From NCBI RefSeq assembly GCF_009755665.1, contig NZ_CP046622.1:3472001-3536000 (forward strand): DNA of 64,000 bases, read 5' to 3'. The position numbers and the translations under genes are program-made. Below the pieces are notes generated by a model. It saw only the letters and a program-made list of their open reading frames with translations. It did no database searches and was not told where the DNA came from. Source of the DNA: Variovorax paradoxus. GTDB taxonomy: Bacteria; Pseudomonadota; Gammaproteobacteria; Burkholderiales; Burkholderiaceae_C. Shown one piece after another: positions 36,468 to 45,215 of this stretch; position 1 is the stretch's first letter, and every line of letters begins with the position of its first letter.

Positions 36468-39400
36468 ACGCCGTTCTTCGCCCCCCCGCCGCCGCGGGCC
36501 TTATCGAATGCGTCATTCCGACGACTGAATCGCAGCGCGAAGTCTGGCTCGGCGCAACGATGAGCACCGAAGCCTCGCTCTCGTACAACGAATCGGTGCT
36601 GCTGCGCTTGCGCGGGCCGCTCGACCGCGATGCCATGGCGCGTGCCGTGGCACGGCTGGTCGGGCGCCACCAGTCGCTGCGCGCCACGGTTTCGCCTGAC
36701 GGCACCTGCATGCTGGTCGGCCAGCCGCCCGAAGACCCGATGGAGCAAAAGGACCTGAGCGCCCTTTCGCCCGAAGCCCGAACCCAGGCGCTGAAGGACG
36801 CGCACGACACCGCGGTGTGCACGCCTTTCTCTTTGGAGCAAGGCCCGCTGTTCCGGGCTGTGCTGTACCGGCTCGGCGATGCCGAGCATGAACTCGTCAT
36901 GTCGGCGCACCATGTGGTCTGCGACGGCTGGTCCTGGGTGGTCATTACCGAGCAGCTCGGCCATCTGTATGCCGAGCAAACGGGCAACGGCCTGCGGCTC
37001 AAGCCCGCGCCAACCTATGCGAGCTTTGCGGCGGAAGAAGCCGCTGAAGCCGCGCACCCCGACATGCAGGTGCATGTGGACTACTGGCTGGAGCGCTTTC
37101 CCGGCGGAACCCTGCCCGTGATCGAACTCCCGCTCGACCACCTGCGCCCCGCCACGCGCACCTTCAACTCGCGGCGCGCCGAGCGGCTGCTAGACCGCCG
37201 CCTGGTGACCGCGCTGCGTTCGATGAGCGCGAAGACCGGCGCCAGCCTGTTCGCGGGCCTGCTTACCGGCTTCGTCGCCACGCTGCACCGCCTCACCGGG
37301 CAGGACGACATCGTGGTCGGCATTCCGGCGTCGGGCCAGATCGCGCGCGACATGCCCGACCTGGTGGGCCACTGCGTCAACCTGTTGCCGCTGCGCCTCG
37401 CCGCACACGGCCAGATGCGCTTCGACGCATTGCTGGGCGAATGCAGCACCGCCGTGCTCGACGCATTCGATCACCAGGCGCTTACCTACGGCGCGCTGTT
37501 GGGCAAACTTGCGCTGCAGCGCGACCCGAGCCGCCTGCCGCTGGTGAGCGTGGTGTTCAACGTCGACCCCGACGTGGCCAGCAGCACGCAGGCCTTCACG
37601 GGCCTGGACGTCACCCAGGACACCATTCCCCGCCAGTTCGAGAATTTCGAGCTCTTCCTGAACCTGCGCCCGCTCGACGGCGGCCTGCAGATCGAGGCGC
37701 AATACAACACCGACCTGTTCGACGAAGCCACCGTTCAGCGCTGGCTCGACATGTTCGAATGCGTGCTCCGCTCGGCCGCGCGCAACCCGGGCGAAGCCGT
37801 CGGCCGGCTCGAGGTGCTCTCGCCCGAGGGCGCGCAAGAGCTCATCGCGCTGCAGCCACCTCCCACCGCACTGGAAGGCGCGCCGCATGCGCTCGCGCGC
37901 TTCCTGGCCCGCGTGCCGCTGCAGCCCGATCGCCCCGCGGTGCGCGACGGCGCGCGAGTCTTCACCTATGCCGAGCTCGACGCGCAATCCAACCGGCTTG
38001 CGCGTGCATTGCGCGAGCGCGGCGTGCGCCGCGGCCAGCATGTGGGCTTGTGCCTGGAGCGCAGCCTCGAAATGGTCCTCGCGATGGTCGCCGTGCTGAA
38101 GGCGGGCGCCGCCTACGTACCGCTCGACCCCGCGTTTCCGCAGGCACGGCTCGACCACTACGCCAAGGACGCCGGCCTCACCTTGCTTCTGACTTCGTCG
38201 GACATTGCCGGGGCGCCGCGCAGCTGGCGCGAGGGCGCGGGAGAACACGTGTTCGAGATCGACCGCGACAGCGCCTGGCAGCAAGCCTCCGGCGATCCCC
38301 TGCCCGCGAGCGAAGACGACGCCGGCCCGGACGATCCCGCCTATGTGATCTACACCTCCGGCTCCACGGGCCTGCCCAAAGGCGTGTCCGCACGGCACGC
38401 ATCGGTGGCCAACCTGCTGCAGTGGATGCTGAGGAAGTCCGGCATGAACGCCAGCGACCGCATTGCGGCGGTGACCACGCTGTCGTTCGACATGGCCGTG
38501 CCGGACCTGCTGCTGCCGCTCACCGTGGGCGCCGAGATCGTGATGGTGCAGCGCGAGCTGGCCATGGACGGCGTGCGCCTGAGCAAGCTGCTCGAGGAAG
38601 AGCGCATCAACTTCCTGCAGGCCACGCCCGGCATGTGGCAGCTGCTGCTCGACGCCCAATGGCCGGGCGCGCCGGGCTTTCGCGGCTGGATCGGCGGCGA
38701 GCCGCTGCGGCCCAGCTTCGCGCTTGCGCTGTGCGAGCGCCTTTCGGAACTCTGGAACGGCTACGGCCCCACCGAAACCACGGTGTACTCGACGGCCTGG
38801 CTGGTCGACCCGAAGGCCGTGGCATCGCGCGGCGTGTCCATCGGCCACCCCGTGGACAACACCGAGATCTGGATTCTCGACGCCGACCTTCAACCCTGTC
38901 CCATCGGCGTGCCCGGAGAAATCTGCATTGCGGGTGACGGCCTCTCGCAAGGCTACATCGACCGGCCCGAGCTCACTGCCGAGCGCTTCGTCACCGCCCG
39001 CATCTTCGGCACCGCCAAGCGGCTGTACCGCACCGGCGATCGGGGCCGCTGGCGCAACGACGGGCTGATCCAGCACCTGGGCCGGCTGGACTTCCAGCTC
39101 AAGGTGCGGGGCTACCGCATCGAGCCGGGCGAGATCGAGGCGCGCTGCCGCGAGGTGGCCGGCGTTTCGCGCTGCGTGGTCGTGGCGCGCGAAGACAGCC
39201 CGGGCGACGTTCGCCTGGTGGCCTACCTTGCGCTCACGCCCGGCGTCGAATTCGATCAGGACGTGCTGATGGCGCACCTGCGCGAGCACTTGCCCGCCTT
39301 CATGCTGCCGCAGCACGTGGTGGCACTGAAGACGCTGCCCACGCTGCCGAACGGCAAGGTCGACCGCGTTTCGCTGCCGCCACCGCAGGCCGTCTCGCGC

Positions 39401-41467
39401 GACGAGGCGCGGCGCGGCGCCGGACCTCGCACCGATTGCGAACGCAAGGTGCTCGCCACCATGGAAAAGGTGCTGAGCCTGCCCGGCCTCGACATGCGGG
39501 ACGACTTCTTCGCCATGGGCGGCCATTCGCTGCTGGCTTCGCGCCTGACAACGCTGCTGAGCCGCGAGTTCAAGATCACGCTGCCGCTGCGCGCTCTGTT
39601 CGAGGCGCCCACGGCCGAAAAGCTGGCCGCGCTTGTCGAGGGCCTGCAAAGCGCGGGCTCCCTCGCACAGGCGCCGCTGCCCTGCCGCATCAATCGCAAG
39701 ACGGCGCCGCTCACCCCGTCGCAGGAGCGCATCCGGTTCATGGAGGACCTGCATCCCGGCCGCTCGGTCTACAACGCACCCGCCGCCCAGCGCCTGACCG
39801 GCAACTTCGATGCGCAGCGCTTCGAGGCCGCGTTCAGGGAGATCATTCGCCGCCAGCCCGCCCTGCGTACCCGCATGGCGACCGATCCGCACACCGGGCA
39901 GCCGGTGCAGGCGATGTCGGAAGCGGTGGACTTCGAACTGCCTTTCATCGACCTGCGCAACCTGCCGGCCGACCAGCGCGAAGCCGAACTGGCCGATCGC
40001 ATGCAGGAGCTTGCCGACCGGCCGATCGACATTCACCGCGCGCCCATGATGCATGCGGCGGTGTTCCAGCTCGATGCGCACGAGCATGTGTTCGTGTTCG
40101 TGCCGCACCACCTGATCTGGGACGGCTGGTCCTTCGACCTGCTTCAGCGCGAGCTCTCCGCCATCTACGACGCGGCGGAACGCGGGCGCCCGCACGGCCT
40201 GCCCGCGCTTGCCACCACGCACGGCGACTATGCCGAATGGCAGGCCAACTGGATGAACGAGCCCGGCTTCCAGGAGCAGCTCGACTTCTGGCTGAAGCGC
40301 TTCGCCGACGCGCCGATGCCGCGCCTGCCCAACACCGACATGCCGCGGCGCTCGGGCAAGAGCGGCCAGGGCGGCGCGCAATGGATCCGTGTCGACCTTT
40401 CGACCACGCAGCAGTTGCGCAAGGTTGCCCGCGACATGGACGTGACGCTGAGCATGCTGACGTTCGGCATCTATGCGCTCACCATGAGCCGGGTCATCGG
40501 CTCGGAGTCGATCGTCATCGCCAACCCGGTGCGCGGCCGCCAGCAGCCCGAGACCGAAGACGTGATGGGCTTCTTCAACAACGTGCTGCCGGTCTCTCTG
40601 CAGGTCGGCCTGGATCAGCCGCTCGCCGAGTTCATGCGCTACGTGAAGCGCGAGCTGCTGTCGATCATGAACTACCAGCAGGTGCCGTTCGAGCGGCTCA
40701 TGGCGGAGCCCGCCCTGGGCGCCCGCATCCGCGCGGTCGGTCCTTACCAGACGATGTTCTCGTTCCAGGACGCGCGCGACCGCGCACGCCGCCTGGGCAG
40801 CCTGCAAACCCGCCAGCTGCACCTGATGCAGCACGGCGCCACCGACGACATCGGCATGTGGCTGATGGACAAGCCGCACGGGCTGGAGGGCGCGCTGAAC
40901 TACAACGCGGACATCTACCTGCGCGAAACCGGGGCACATCTGCGCGACCGCTACCTGGAGTTGCTGCAACGGGCCGCCGCGCATCCCGAAGCCACGCTTG
41001 CCGAACTGTCCAGCGAAGAAGGTTCGCCCAGCGCCGTCTACCTGCGCAGGCTCGCCGCCGTGGATGCGGCCAAAGCTTCGGCACCGGCCCATGCCACCGC
41101 CGCTGTCCCGAAGGCCGACGAAACGCTCCTGAACCCGGAGCATGCCCGGCTCGCGCAGATCTGGGCCTCGGTGATCGGCATCGACGTCAACGACATCCGC
41201 CCGACTGACAACTTCTTCGACCTTGGCGGGGATTCGCTGCTCGTGCTGCGGGCGCTGCAGCAGACCGAGCAGACGCTGGGGTACCGCGTTCAGTCGCGCC
41301 GGTACCTGTTCGAGAACCTCGGCCAGATCGCGGCCTCCGCCCACGAAGCGCATGACAGCGCCGAGCTCTCGGAGCTCGCACCGCTGGCTATGGGCAACCT
41401 CAAGACCGGCGCGCGCGGCGAGGGCCTGCTGAGCCGCACCTTCGGCGGCTGGCTACGCAAGGAGTAA
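36464..41467 (+). CDS. NRPS with C-A-T-C-T domains and no thioesterase
   Basis: A 1667-residue synthetase whose ATG overlaps the previous stop by 4 bases. Domains: condensation (HHVVCDG 149-155), adenylation (YTSGSTGLPKG ~630, NGYGPTETT ~765), carrier (GGHSLL, Ser1022), a second condensation (HHLIWDG 1215-1221), and a final carrier (GGDSLL, Ser1591) ending LSRTFGGWLRKE. The A-domain pocket residues read roughly DMPQWGGVYK, which I do not match to a known amino acid. The last condensation domain has an intact active site but no adenylation domain in cis to load the last carrier, and no release domain follows. It accepts the diamino-acyl chain from the megasynthase and adds at least one residue. 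Confidence 0.93.
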   Translation: MNAVLRPPAAAGLIECVIPTTESQREVWLGATMSTEASLSYNESVLLRLRGPLDRDAMARAVARLVGRHQSLRATVSPDGTCMLVGQPPEDPMEQKDLSALSPEARTQALKDAHDTAVCTPFSLEQGPLFRAVLYRLGDAEHELVMSAHHVVCDGWSWVVITEQLGHLYAEQTGNGLRLKPAPTYASFAAEEAAEAAHPDMQVHVDYWLERFPGGTLPVIELPLDHLRPATRTFNSRRAERLLDRRLVTALRSMSAKTGASLFAGLLTGFVATLHRLTGQDDIVVGIPASGQIARDMPDLVGHCVNLLPLRLAAHGQMRFDALLGECSTAVLDAFDHQALTYGALLGKLALQRDPSRLPLVSVVFNVDPDVASSTQAFTGLDVTQDTIPRQFENFELFLNLRPLDGGLQIEAQYNTDLFDEATVQRWLDMFECVLRSAARNPGEAVGRLEVLSPEGAQELIALQPPPTALEGAPHALARFLARVPLQPDRPAVRDGARVFTYAELDAQSNRLARALRERGVRRGQHVGLCLERSLEMVLAMVAVLKAGAAYVPLDPAFPQARLDHYAKDAGLTLLLTSSDIAGAPRSWREGAGEHVFEIDRDSAWQQASGDPLPASEDDAGPDDPAYVIYTSGSTGLPKGVSARHASVANLLQWMLRKSGMNASDRIAAVTTLSFDMAVPDLLLPLTVGAEIVMVQRELAMDGVRLSKLLEEERINFLQATPGMWQLLLDAQWPGAPGFRGWIGGEPLRPSFALALCERLSELWNGYGPTETTVYSTAWLVDPKAVASRGVSIGHPVDNTEIWILDADLQPCPIGVPGEICIAGDGLSQGYIDRPELTAERFVTARIFGTAKRLYRTGDRGRWRNDGLIQHLGRLDFQLKVRGYRIEPGEIEARCREVAGVSRCVVVAREDSPGDVRLVAYLALTPGVEFDQDVLMAHLREHLPAFMLPQHVVALKTLPTLPNGKVDRVSLPPPQAVSRDEARRGAGPRTDCERKVLATMEKVLSLPGLDMRDDFFAMGGHSLLASRLTTLLSREFKITLPLRALFEAPTAEKLAALVEGLQSAGSLAQAPLPCRINRKTAPLTPSQERIRFMEDLHPGRSVYNAPAAQRLTGNFDAQRFEAAFREIIRRQPALRTRMATDPHTGQPVQAMSEAVDFELPFIDLRNLPADQREAELADRMQELADRPIDIHRAPMMHAAVFQLDAHEHVFVFVPHHLIWDGWSFDLLQRELSAIYDAAERGRPHGLPALATTHGDYAEWQANWMNEPGFQEQLDFWLKRFADAPMPRLPNTDMPRRSGKSGQGGAQWIRVDLSTTQQLRKVARDMDVTLSMLTFGIYALTMSRVIGSESIVIANPVRGRQQPETEDVMGFFNNVLPVSLQVGLDQPLAEFMRYVKRELLSIMNYQQVPFERLMAEPALGARIRAVGPYQTMFSFQDARDRARRLGSLQTRQLHLMQHGATDDIGMWLMDKPHGLEGALNYNADIYLRETGAHLRDRYLELLQRAAAHPEATLAELSSEEGSPSAVYLRRLAAVDAAKASAPAHATAAVPKADETLLNPEHARLAQIWASVIGIDVNDIRPTDNFFDLGGDSLLVLRALQQTEQTLGYRVQSRRYLFENLGQIAASAHEAHDSAELSELAPLAMGNLKTGARGEGLLSRTFGGWLRKE

Positions 41468-41472
41468 CGATC

Positions 41473-42189
41473 ATGGGACACGCGGCCTTCGCCCTTTCTT
41501 CTGTCGACGCACCGCTTTGCCAGTATTTCGACCTGGATGACTGCGCCGGTCCCGGTGCCGCGCTGATCCTCTCCAAGGAGGAACGCACACGTGCCGGGCA
41601 GTTCCGCTTTCCGCAGGAGCGGCAACGCTACGTGGCGGCGCATGCCGCGCTGCGCTATGCGCTGGCCGAGCAGACCGGCGCGCGCGCCGATGCGCTGCGC
41701 TTTACGCACAGCGCCTTCGGCAAGCCTTCGCTGCTGGGCTGGCCGCGCGTTCACTTCTCGCTGAGCCACAGCCAGGGGCTGGGCCTGGTCGCCATCGGCG
41801 AGCGCGGCCCGCTGGGCGCGGACGTGGAACAGCTTCGGCCGGTGCCCGATGCATTGGCGCTTGCCGCAACGCATTTCACGCGGCTTGAGAACGAAGCGCT
41901 TCGCGCCCTGCCCGCCAACGAGCGCGACCAGGCCTTTCTCACCTGCTGGACGCGCAAGGAGGCTTGCCTCAAGGCCATCGGGCTGGGGCTGATCGTGCCG
42001 CCGGAGCGCTTCGAAGTGGGCGTGACGGCGGACTGCCGCAGCGTCGAGGTGCCGGTCGCCGGCCGAATCCTGTGGCTTGTGCTGCAGCCCGCGCCTTCGC
42101 GCATGGACAGCGTGGGATCGATCGCCGAGTGGCGGCAGACCCACACCCGCGCCAGCATGCCGCGCGGGGCAATGGAGAGCTTTGCATGA
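41473..42189 (+). CDS. 4'-phosphopantetheinyl transferase (Sfp type)
   Basis: A 238-residue enzyme that transfers the phosphopantetheine arm of CoA to carrier-domain serines. Seen: FGKPSL, FSLSHSQGLGLVAIG, GADVEQ (magnesium site) and WTRKEACLKAIGLGL, the three Sfp motifs in order. It begins 6 bases after the NRPS stop and shares ATGA with the next gene. Its location makes it the dedicated activator of the four carrier domains encoded just upstream. Confidence 0.93.
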   Translation: MGHAAFALSSVDAPLCQYFDLDDCAGPGAALILSKEERTRAGQFRFPQERQRYVAAHAALRYALAEQTGARADALRFTHSAFGKPSLLGWPRVHFSLSHSQGLGLVAIGERGPLGADVEQLRPVPDALALAATHFTRLENEALRALPANERDQAFLTCWTRKEACLKAIGLGLIVPPERFEVGVTADCRSVEVPVAGRILWLVLQPAPSRMDSVGSIAEWRQTHTRASMPRGAMESFA

Positions 42190-43004
42190 CCCCCTATCCA
42201 TTCCTTTTCGGCCCCGCATCGCGGCAGATCTTCGGCCTGTTCCACGCCGCCGAGGAAGCACTGCCCGGAAACACCGCGGTGCTCATCTGCCCGCCTTTCG
42301 GGCAGGAGGGCATGCGCACGCACCGCTTCTTCAAGGTGCTGGCCGAGCGCCTGGCGCGCGCGGGCATCGCGACCTTGCGCTTCGACTTCTACGGCACCGG
42401 CGATTCACCGGGCGACGAGGACGACGGCGAGCTCGACGGCTGGCGGCGCGACCTGTGCACGGCGCATGAAGAGCTGCGCCGGCGCGCACCGGGAAGCCGC
42501 ATCGTCTGGGTGGGCGCGCGGCTCGGCGCCACCCTGGCCGTGCTGGCGGCCCGCAACGGGCGCTGCGACCCGGCGCGGCTGGTGCTGTGGGAGCCCGTGA
42601 TCGACGGGCGGCGCTATGCGCGCCTGCTGCGCGAGCAACACGTGGCGGCCATCGACACGACCTTCTGCATTCCCGACCTGGCGTGGCGACGCGGCCTTTC
42701 GCGCGAGCCCGACACCATGCCCGAGGAGGCGCTGGGCACCTCGCTTTCGGCCACGCTGCGCACGCAGCTGGCCACGCTTGCGCCCGAATCGCTCCCGCTC
42801 ACGGCCCTGCACGACACGCTGGTGCTCACGGGCCCCGACGACGAGCAGACAGCGCAGTGGGCGGCCGAGCAGCAGTCGCGCTACATGCCGGTGCGCCTTG
42901 CCTACTTCCAGCACCGGCTCGACTGGACGTCCGACCCCTACCCCAACAGCGCCATGGTTCCGGCCGATGCGCTCAACCGCCTGCAGGGGGCCCTTCATGA
43001 ATGA
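42186..43004 (+). CDS. Alpha/beta hydrolase, exosortase-A-system hydrolase 2-like
   Basis: A 272-residue serine-hydrolase-fold protein. It has FGPASRQIFGLFH at the start, then ICPPFGQEGMRTHRFFKVLAERLARAGIATLRFDFYGTGDSPGDEDD and VWVGARLGATLAVLAARNG; the nucleophile elbow is changed to GARLG, so the usual Ser is replaced by Arg. This matches the 'hydrolase 2' group found beside exosortases in polysaccharide loci. A missing nucleophile means it may be a non-catalytic acyl- or peptide-binding protein, or use another residue. It overlaps both neighbours (ATGA and 8 bases). Release or transfer of the NRPS product is a possible role. Confidence 0.8.
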   Translation: MTPYPFLFGPASRQIFGLFHAAEEALPGNTAVLICPPFGQEGMRTHRFFKVLAERLARAGIATLRFDFYGTGDSPGDEDDGELDGWRRDLCTAHEELRRRAPGSRIVWVGARLGATLAVLAARNGRCDPARLVLWEPVIDGRRYARLLREQHVAAIDTTFCIPDLAWRRGLSREPDTMPEEALGTSLSATLRTQLATLAPESLPLTALHDTLVLTGPDDEQTAQWAAEQQSRYMPVRLAYFQHRLDWTSDPYPNSAMVPADALNRLQGALHE

Positions 43005-43923
43005 CATGACGCAAACCCCGGTGCGGTTCGGCACCGGCAACTCGCTGGTCGGCACCGTCACGATGCCCGCGCAACAGGTGCCCGCCACTGCCGCATGCCT
43101 GATGTTCAACATGGGCGCCAACCATCGCATCGGCCCGCGCCGCATCAACGTCAAGCTGGCGCATGTGCTGGCCGCGCGCGGCGTGAGCAGCCTGCGCTTC
43201 GACCTGGGCGGCGTGGGGGACAGCGAGGCGTCCGACTTCTCGCACGACCTGCAGACCCGCGCAATGAACGACCTGCAGGCGGGCATGGACCTGCTCGAGA
43301 ACACGATGGGCATCCGGCAGTTCGTGATCGTGGCCATGTGCTCGGGCGTGGAGCACGCCATGGCCGTGGCCGAAGCGGACACGCGCGTGGTGGCGATTTC
43401 GCTGTTCGACGGCTTCGCGTTCCCGGAATGGCGCTCCCGCTGGGAGCGCAACGTGCGGCGCGCCATTGCCGCCCCCGCGCACCCGGCCTTCGCGGGCAAG
43501 GCCAAGCGCTGGCTCCAGCGGCATTTTCTGCGCAGCTACTCCACGAAGGCGCTGCCCGGCTTCTTCACGGAAAGAAAGCCGCCGCAGGTCAATGCCGTTT
43601 GGTTCGGCGCGGCCATGAAGCGCCTGGTTGAGCGGAAGGTGGCGGTGCAGCTGCTGTATTCGGGCTCGCTGCATGTCTCGGACCACGGCCGCGACCAGCT
43701 CGGCCCCTTCCGGCGCGAGCCCTTCGCGCAGGCCCTCCAGTACGAATTCATGCGCGAACTCGACCACACCTTCTGCACGGCAAAGGGGCAGCAGCTCTTT
43801 CTGCAGTCGGTCGGCGACTGGGTGACCGCATGCGCCACGGGCGCCGGCACCGAGCGCCGCGCCGTGAGCCCCGCCCCGGCCGTTGCCGAGCCTCCCCTGC
43901 ACGGCGCCTACGTGCCGCAGTGA
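42997..43923 (+). CDS. Alpha/beta hydrolase, exosortase-A-system hydrolase 1-like
   Basis: A 308-residue member of the 'hydrolase 1' group paired with the previous gene in exosortase-associated loci. It shows CLMFNMGANHRIGPRRINVKLAHVLAARGVSSLRFDLGGVGDSEASDF and a nucleophile elbow-like MCSGVEHAM around residue 115, where Ser is retained (C-S-G). A C-terminal His-containing SGSLHVSDHG and ELDHTFC could complete a triad. It is translationally overlapped with hydrolase 2. With no thioesterase in the NRPS, this is the best candidate for chain release. Forty-seven bases separate it from the wza-like gene. Confidence 0.78.
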   Translation: MNDMTQTPVRFGTGNSLVGTVTMPAQQVPATAACLMFNMGANHRIGPRRINVKLAHVLAARGVSSLRFDLGGVGDSEASDFSHDLQTRAMNDLQAGMDLLENTMGIRQFVIVAMCSGVEHAMAVAEADTRVVAISLFDGFAFPEWRSRWERNVRRAIAAPAHPAFAGKAKRWLQRHFLRSYSTKALPGFFTERKPPQVNAVWFGAAMKRLVERKVAVQLLYSGSLHVSDHGRDQLGPFRREPFAQALQYEFMRELDHTFCTAKGQQLFLQSVGDWVTACATGAGTERRAVSPAPAVAEPPLHGAYVPQ

Positions 43924-43970
43924 ACCCGTTCCAGGACTTTCAGGATCCCCCACGAGCAAAGGACCATCCC

Positions 43971-45161
43971 ATGGCACACCTCGACCCAGCCAGTTCCTCG
44001 CGCGGCGCACCCGTTGCTCCCGCGTCCGTCCAAGCTTCCGAACGCGCGCGCATCCGACGCCGGATCGGGTCGGTGGTCGCGTTGGCGCTGCCGCTGTGCC
44101 TGACTGGCTGCGGGATTCCCGGTTTCAAGACGCCGGACACCAGCGGCTGGAGCACTTCCCATGCGGAAGGCGAGCCGAAGATCGTTCCCATCACGCCCGA
44201 GCTGATCCGCACGCGCGCCACACAGGAACCGCAGGGCGTGCCGGCGGAGGTGCGCCAGCTCTTCGGCAAGGCACCGGCCTACACGATCGCTCCAGGCGAC
44301 GTGATCGGCATCGTGGTGTACCGGCACCCGGAACTCATGCCCAACGCGGGCGCCGTCATCTCGCAGCAGTCGGACCCGACGGGCGTGAGCGTGGCTCCCG
44401 GCTTCATCGTCGACGGATCGGGCGAGATCACCTTTCCCTACATCGGGCGCACCAAGGTCGAGGGCATGACGGAAAGCGGCGCCTCCGACATGATCACGCG
44501 GCGCATTTCGCCGTTCGTGAAAGACCCGCTGGTCAGCGTGCGGATCCAGTCGTTCCGCAGCCGGCGCGTGTACGTGGAAGGCGAGGTTCGCACACCGGGC
44601 CTGCAGATCTTCACCGATGTGCCGATGACGCTTGCAGAGGCGATCAACCGCGCCGGCAGCGTTACCACCGCAGCCGACCGCTCGCGCGTGACCCTCACGC
44701 GCGGCGAGCGCACGCTGAACATCGACCTGCCGCTGCTGCAGCGCTACGGCTTCGATGCGAGTCGCATCCCGCTGCAGAACGGCGACCTCGTGAACGTGGG
44801 CACCCGCGAGGACAGCCGCGTGTATGTGATGGGCGAGATCCGCAACCCCTCCGCCCTGCTGATGCGCAACGGCCGGCTGAGCCTGAACGAGGCGCTGGGC
44901 GATGCGGGCGGGCCCGACCTGCTGACCTCTTCGCCCGGCCAGATCTACGTGGTGCGCAATTCGCGCGGCGAAGTGCCCGAGGTGTACCACCTCGACGCGA
45001 AGAACCCGGTTGCATTGGCGCTGGCAGACCGCTTTCCGCTGCAGGCGCGCGACGTCGTCTACATCGACCCCGTGCCGCTGGTGCGATGGAACCGCGTCAT
45101 CAGCCTGATCCTTCCCGCGGCGCAGGTCGTGAACCTCGGCGGCACCGTCGACCGGCGCTGA
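43971..45161 (+). CDS. Wza-like polysaccharide export lipoprotein
   Basis: A 396-residue outer-membrane lipoprotein. The signal is SVVALALPLCLTGCGIPGF with lipobox Cys, then a polysaccharide biosynthesis/export domain (PAYTIAPGDVIGIVVYRHPEL, SGEITFPYIGRTKVEGMTESGASDMI) and SLBB repeats (VYVEGEVRTPGLQIF; VYVMGEIRNPSALLMRNG). Wza proteins form the outer-membrane export channel for capsular and exopolysaccharide. I start at ATG 43971 behind AAAGGA; the upstream in-frame extension overlaps the hydrolase. It is followed by the Wzc-like partner 54 bases on. Confidence 0.93.
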   Translation: MAHLDPASSSRGAPVAPASVQASERARIRRRIGSVVALALPLCLTGCGIPGFKTPDTSGWSTSHAEGEPKIVPITPELIRTRATQEPQGVPAEVRQLFGKAPAYTIAPGDVIGIVVYRHPELMPNAGAVISQQSDPTGVSVAPGFIVDGSGEITFPYIGRTKVEGMTESGASDMITRRISPFVKDPLVSVRIQSFRSRRVYVEGEVRTPGLQIFTDVPMTLAEAINRAGSVTTAADRSRVTLTRGERTLNIDLPLLQRYGFDASRIPLQNGDLVNVGTREDSRVYVMGEIRNPSALLMRNGRLSLNEALGDAGGPDLLTSSPGQIYVVRNSRGEVPEVYHLDAKNPVALALADRFPLQARDVVYIDPVPLVRWNRVISLILPAAQVVNLGGTVDRR

Positions 45162-45215
45162 GCGCCCTATCCCCATTCGCCACCCCTCGTCCAGGCAAAC
45201 CAAAAAGGTGATCTC

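Noticed and set aside
37190..41353. 1387-codon antisense frame over the second NRPS
   Set aside because: Same GC-shadow effect; it has no family motif while the plus strand shows intact NRPS domains.
29046..43923. Known siderophore (for example variobactin-type) synthetase
   Set aside because: Only two synthase proteins with about two amino acid positions, no hydroxamate/catecholate enzymes, no TonB receptor and no iron-regulated genes nearby.
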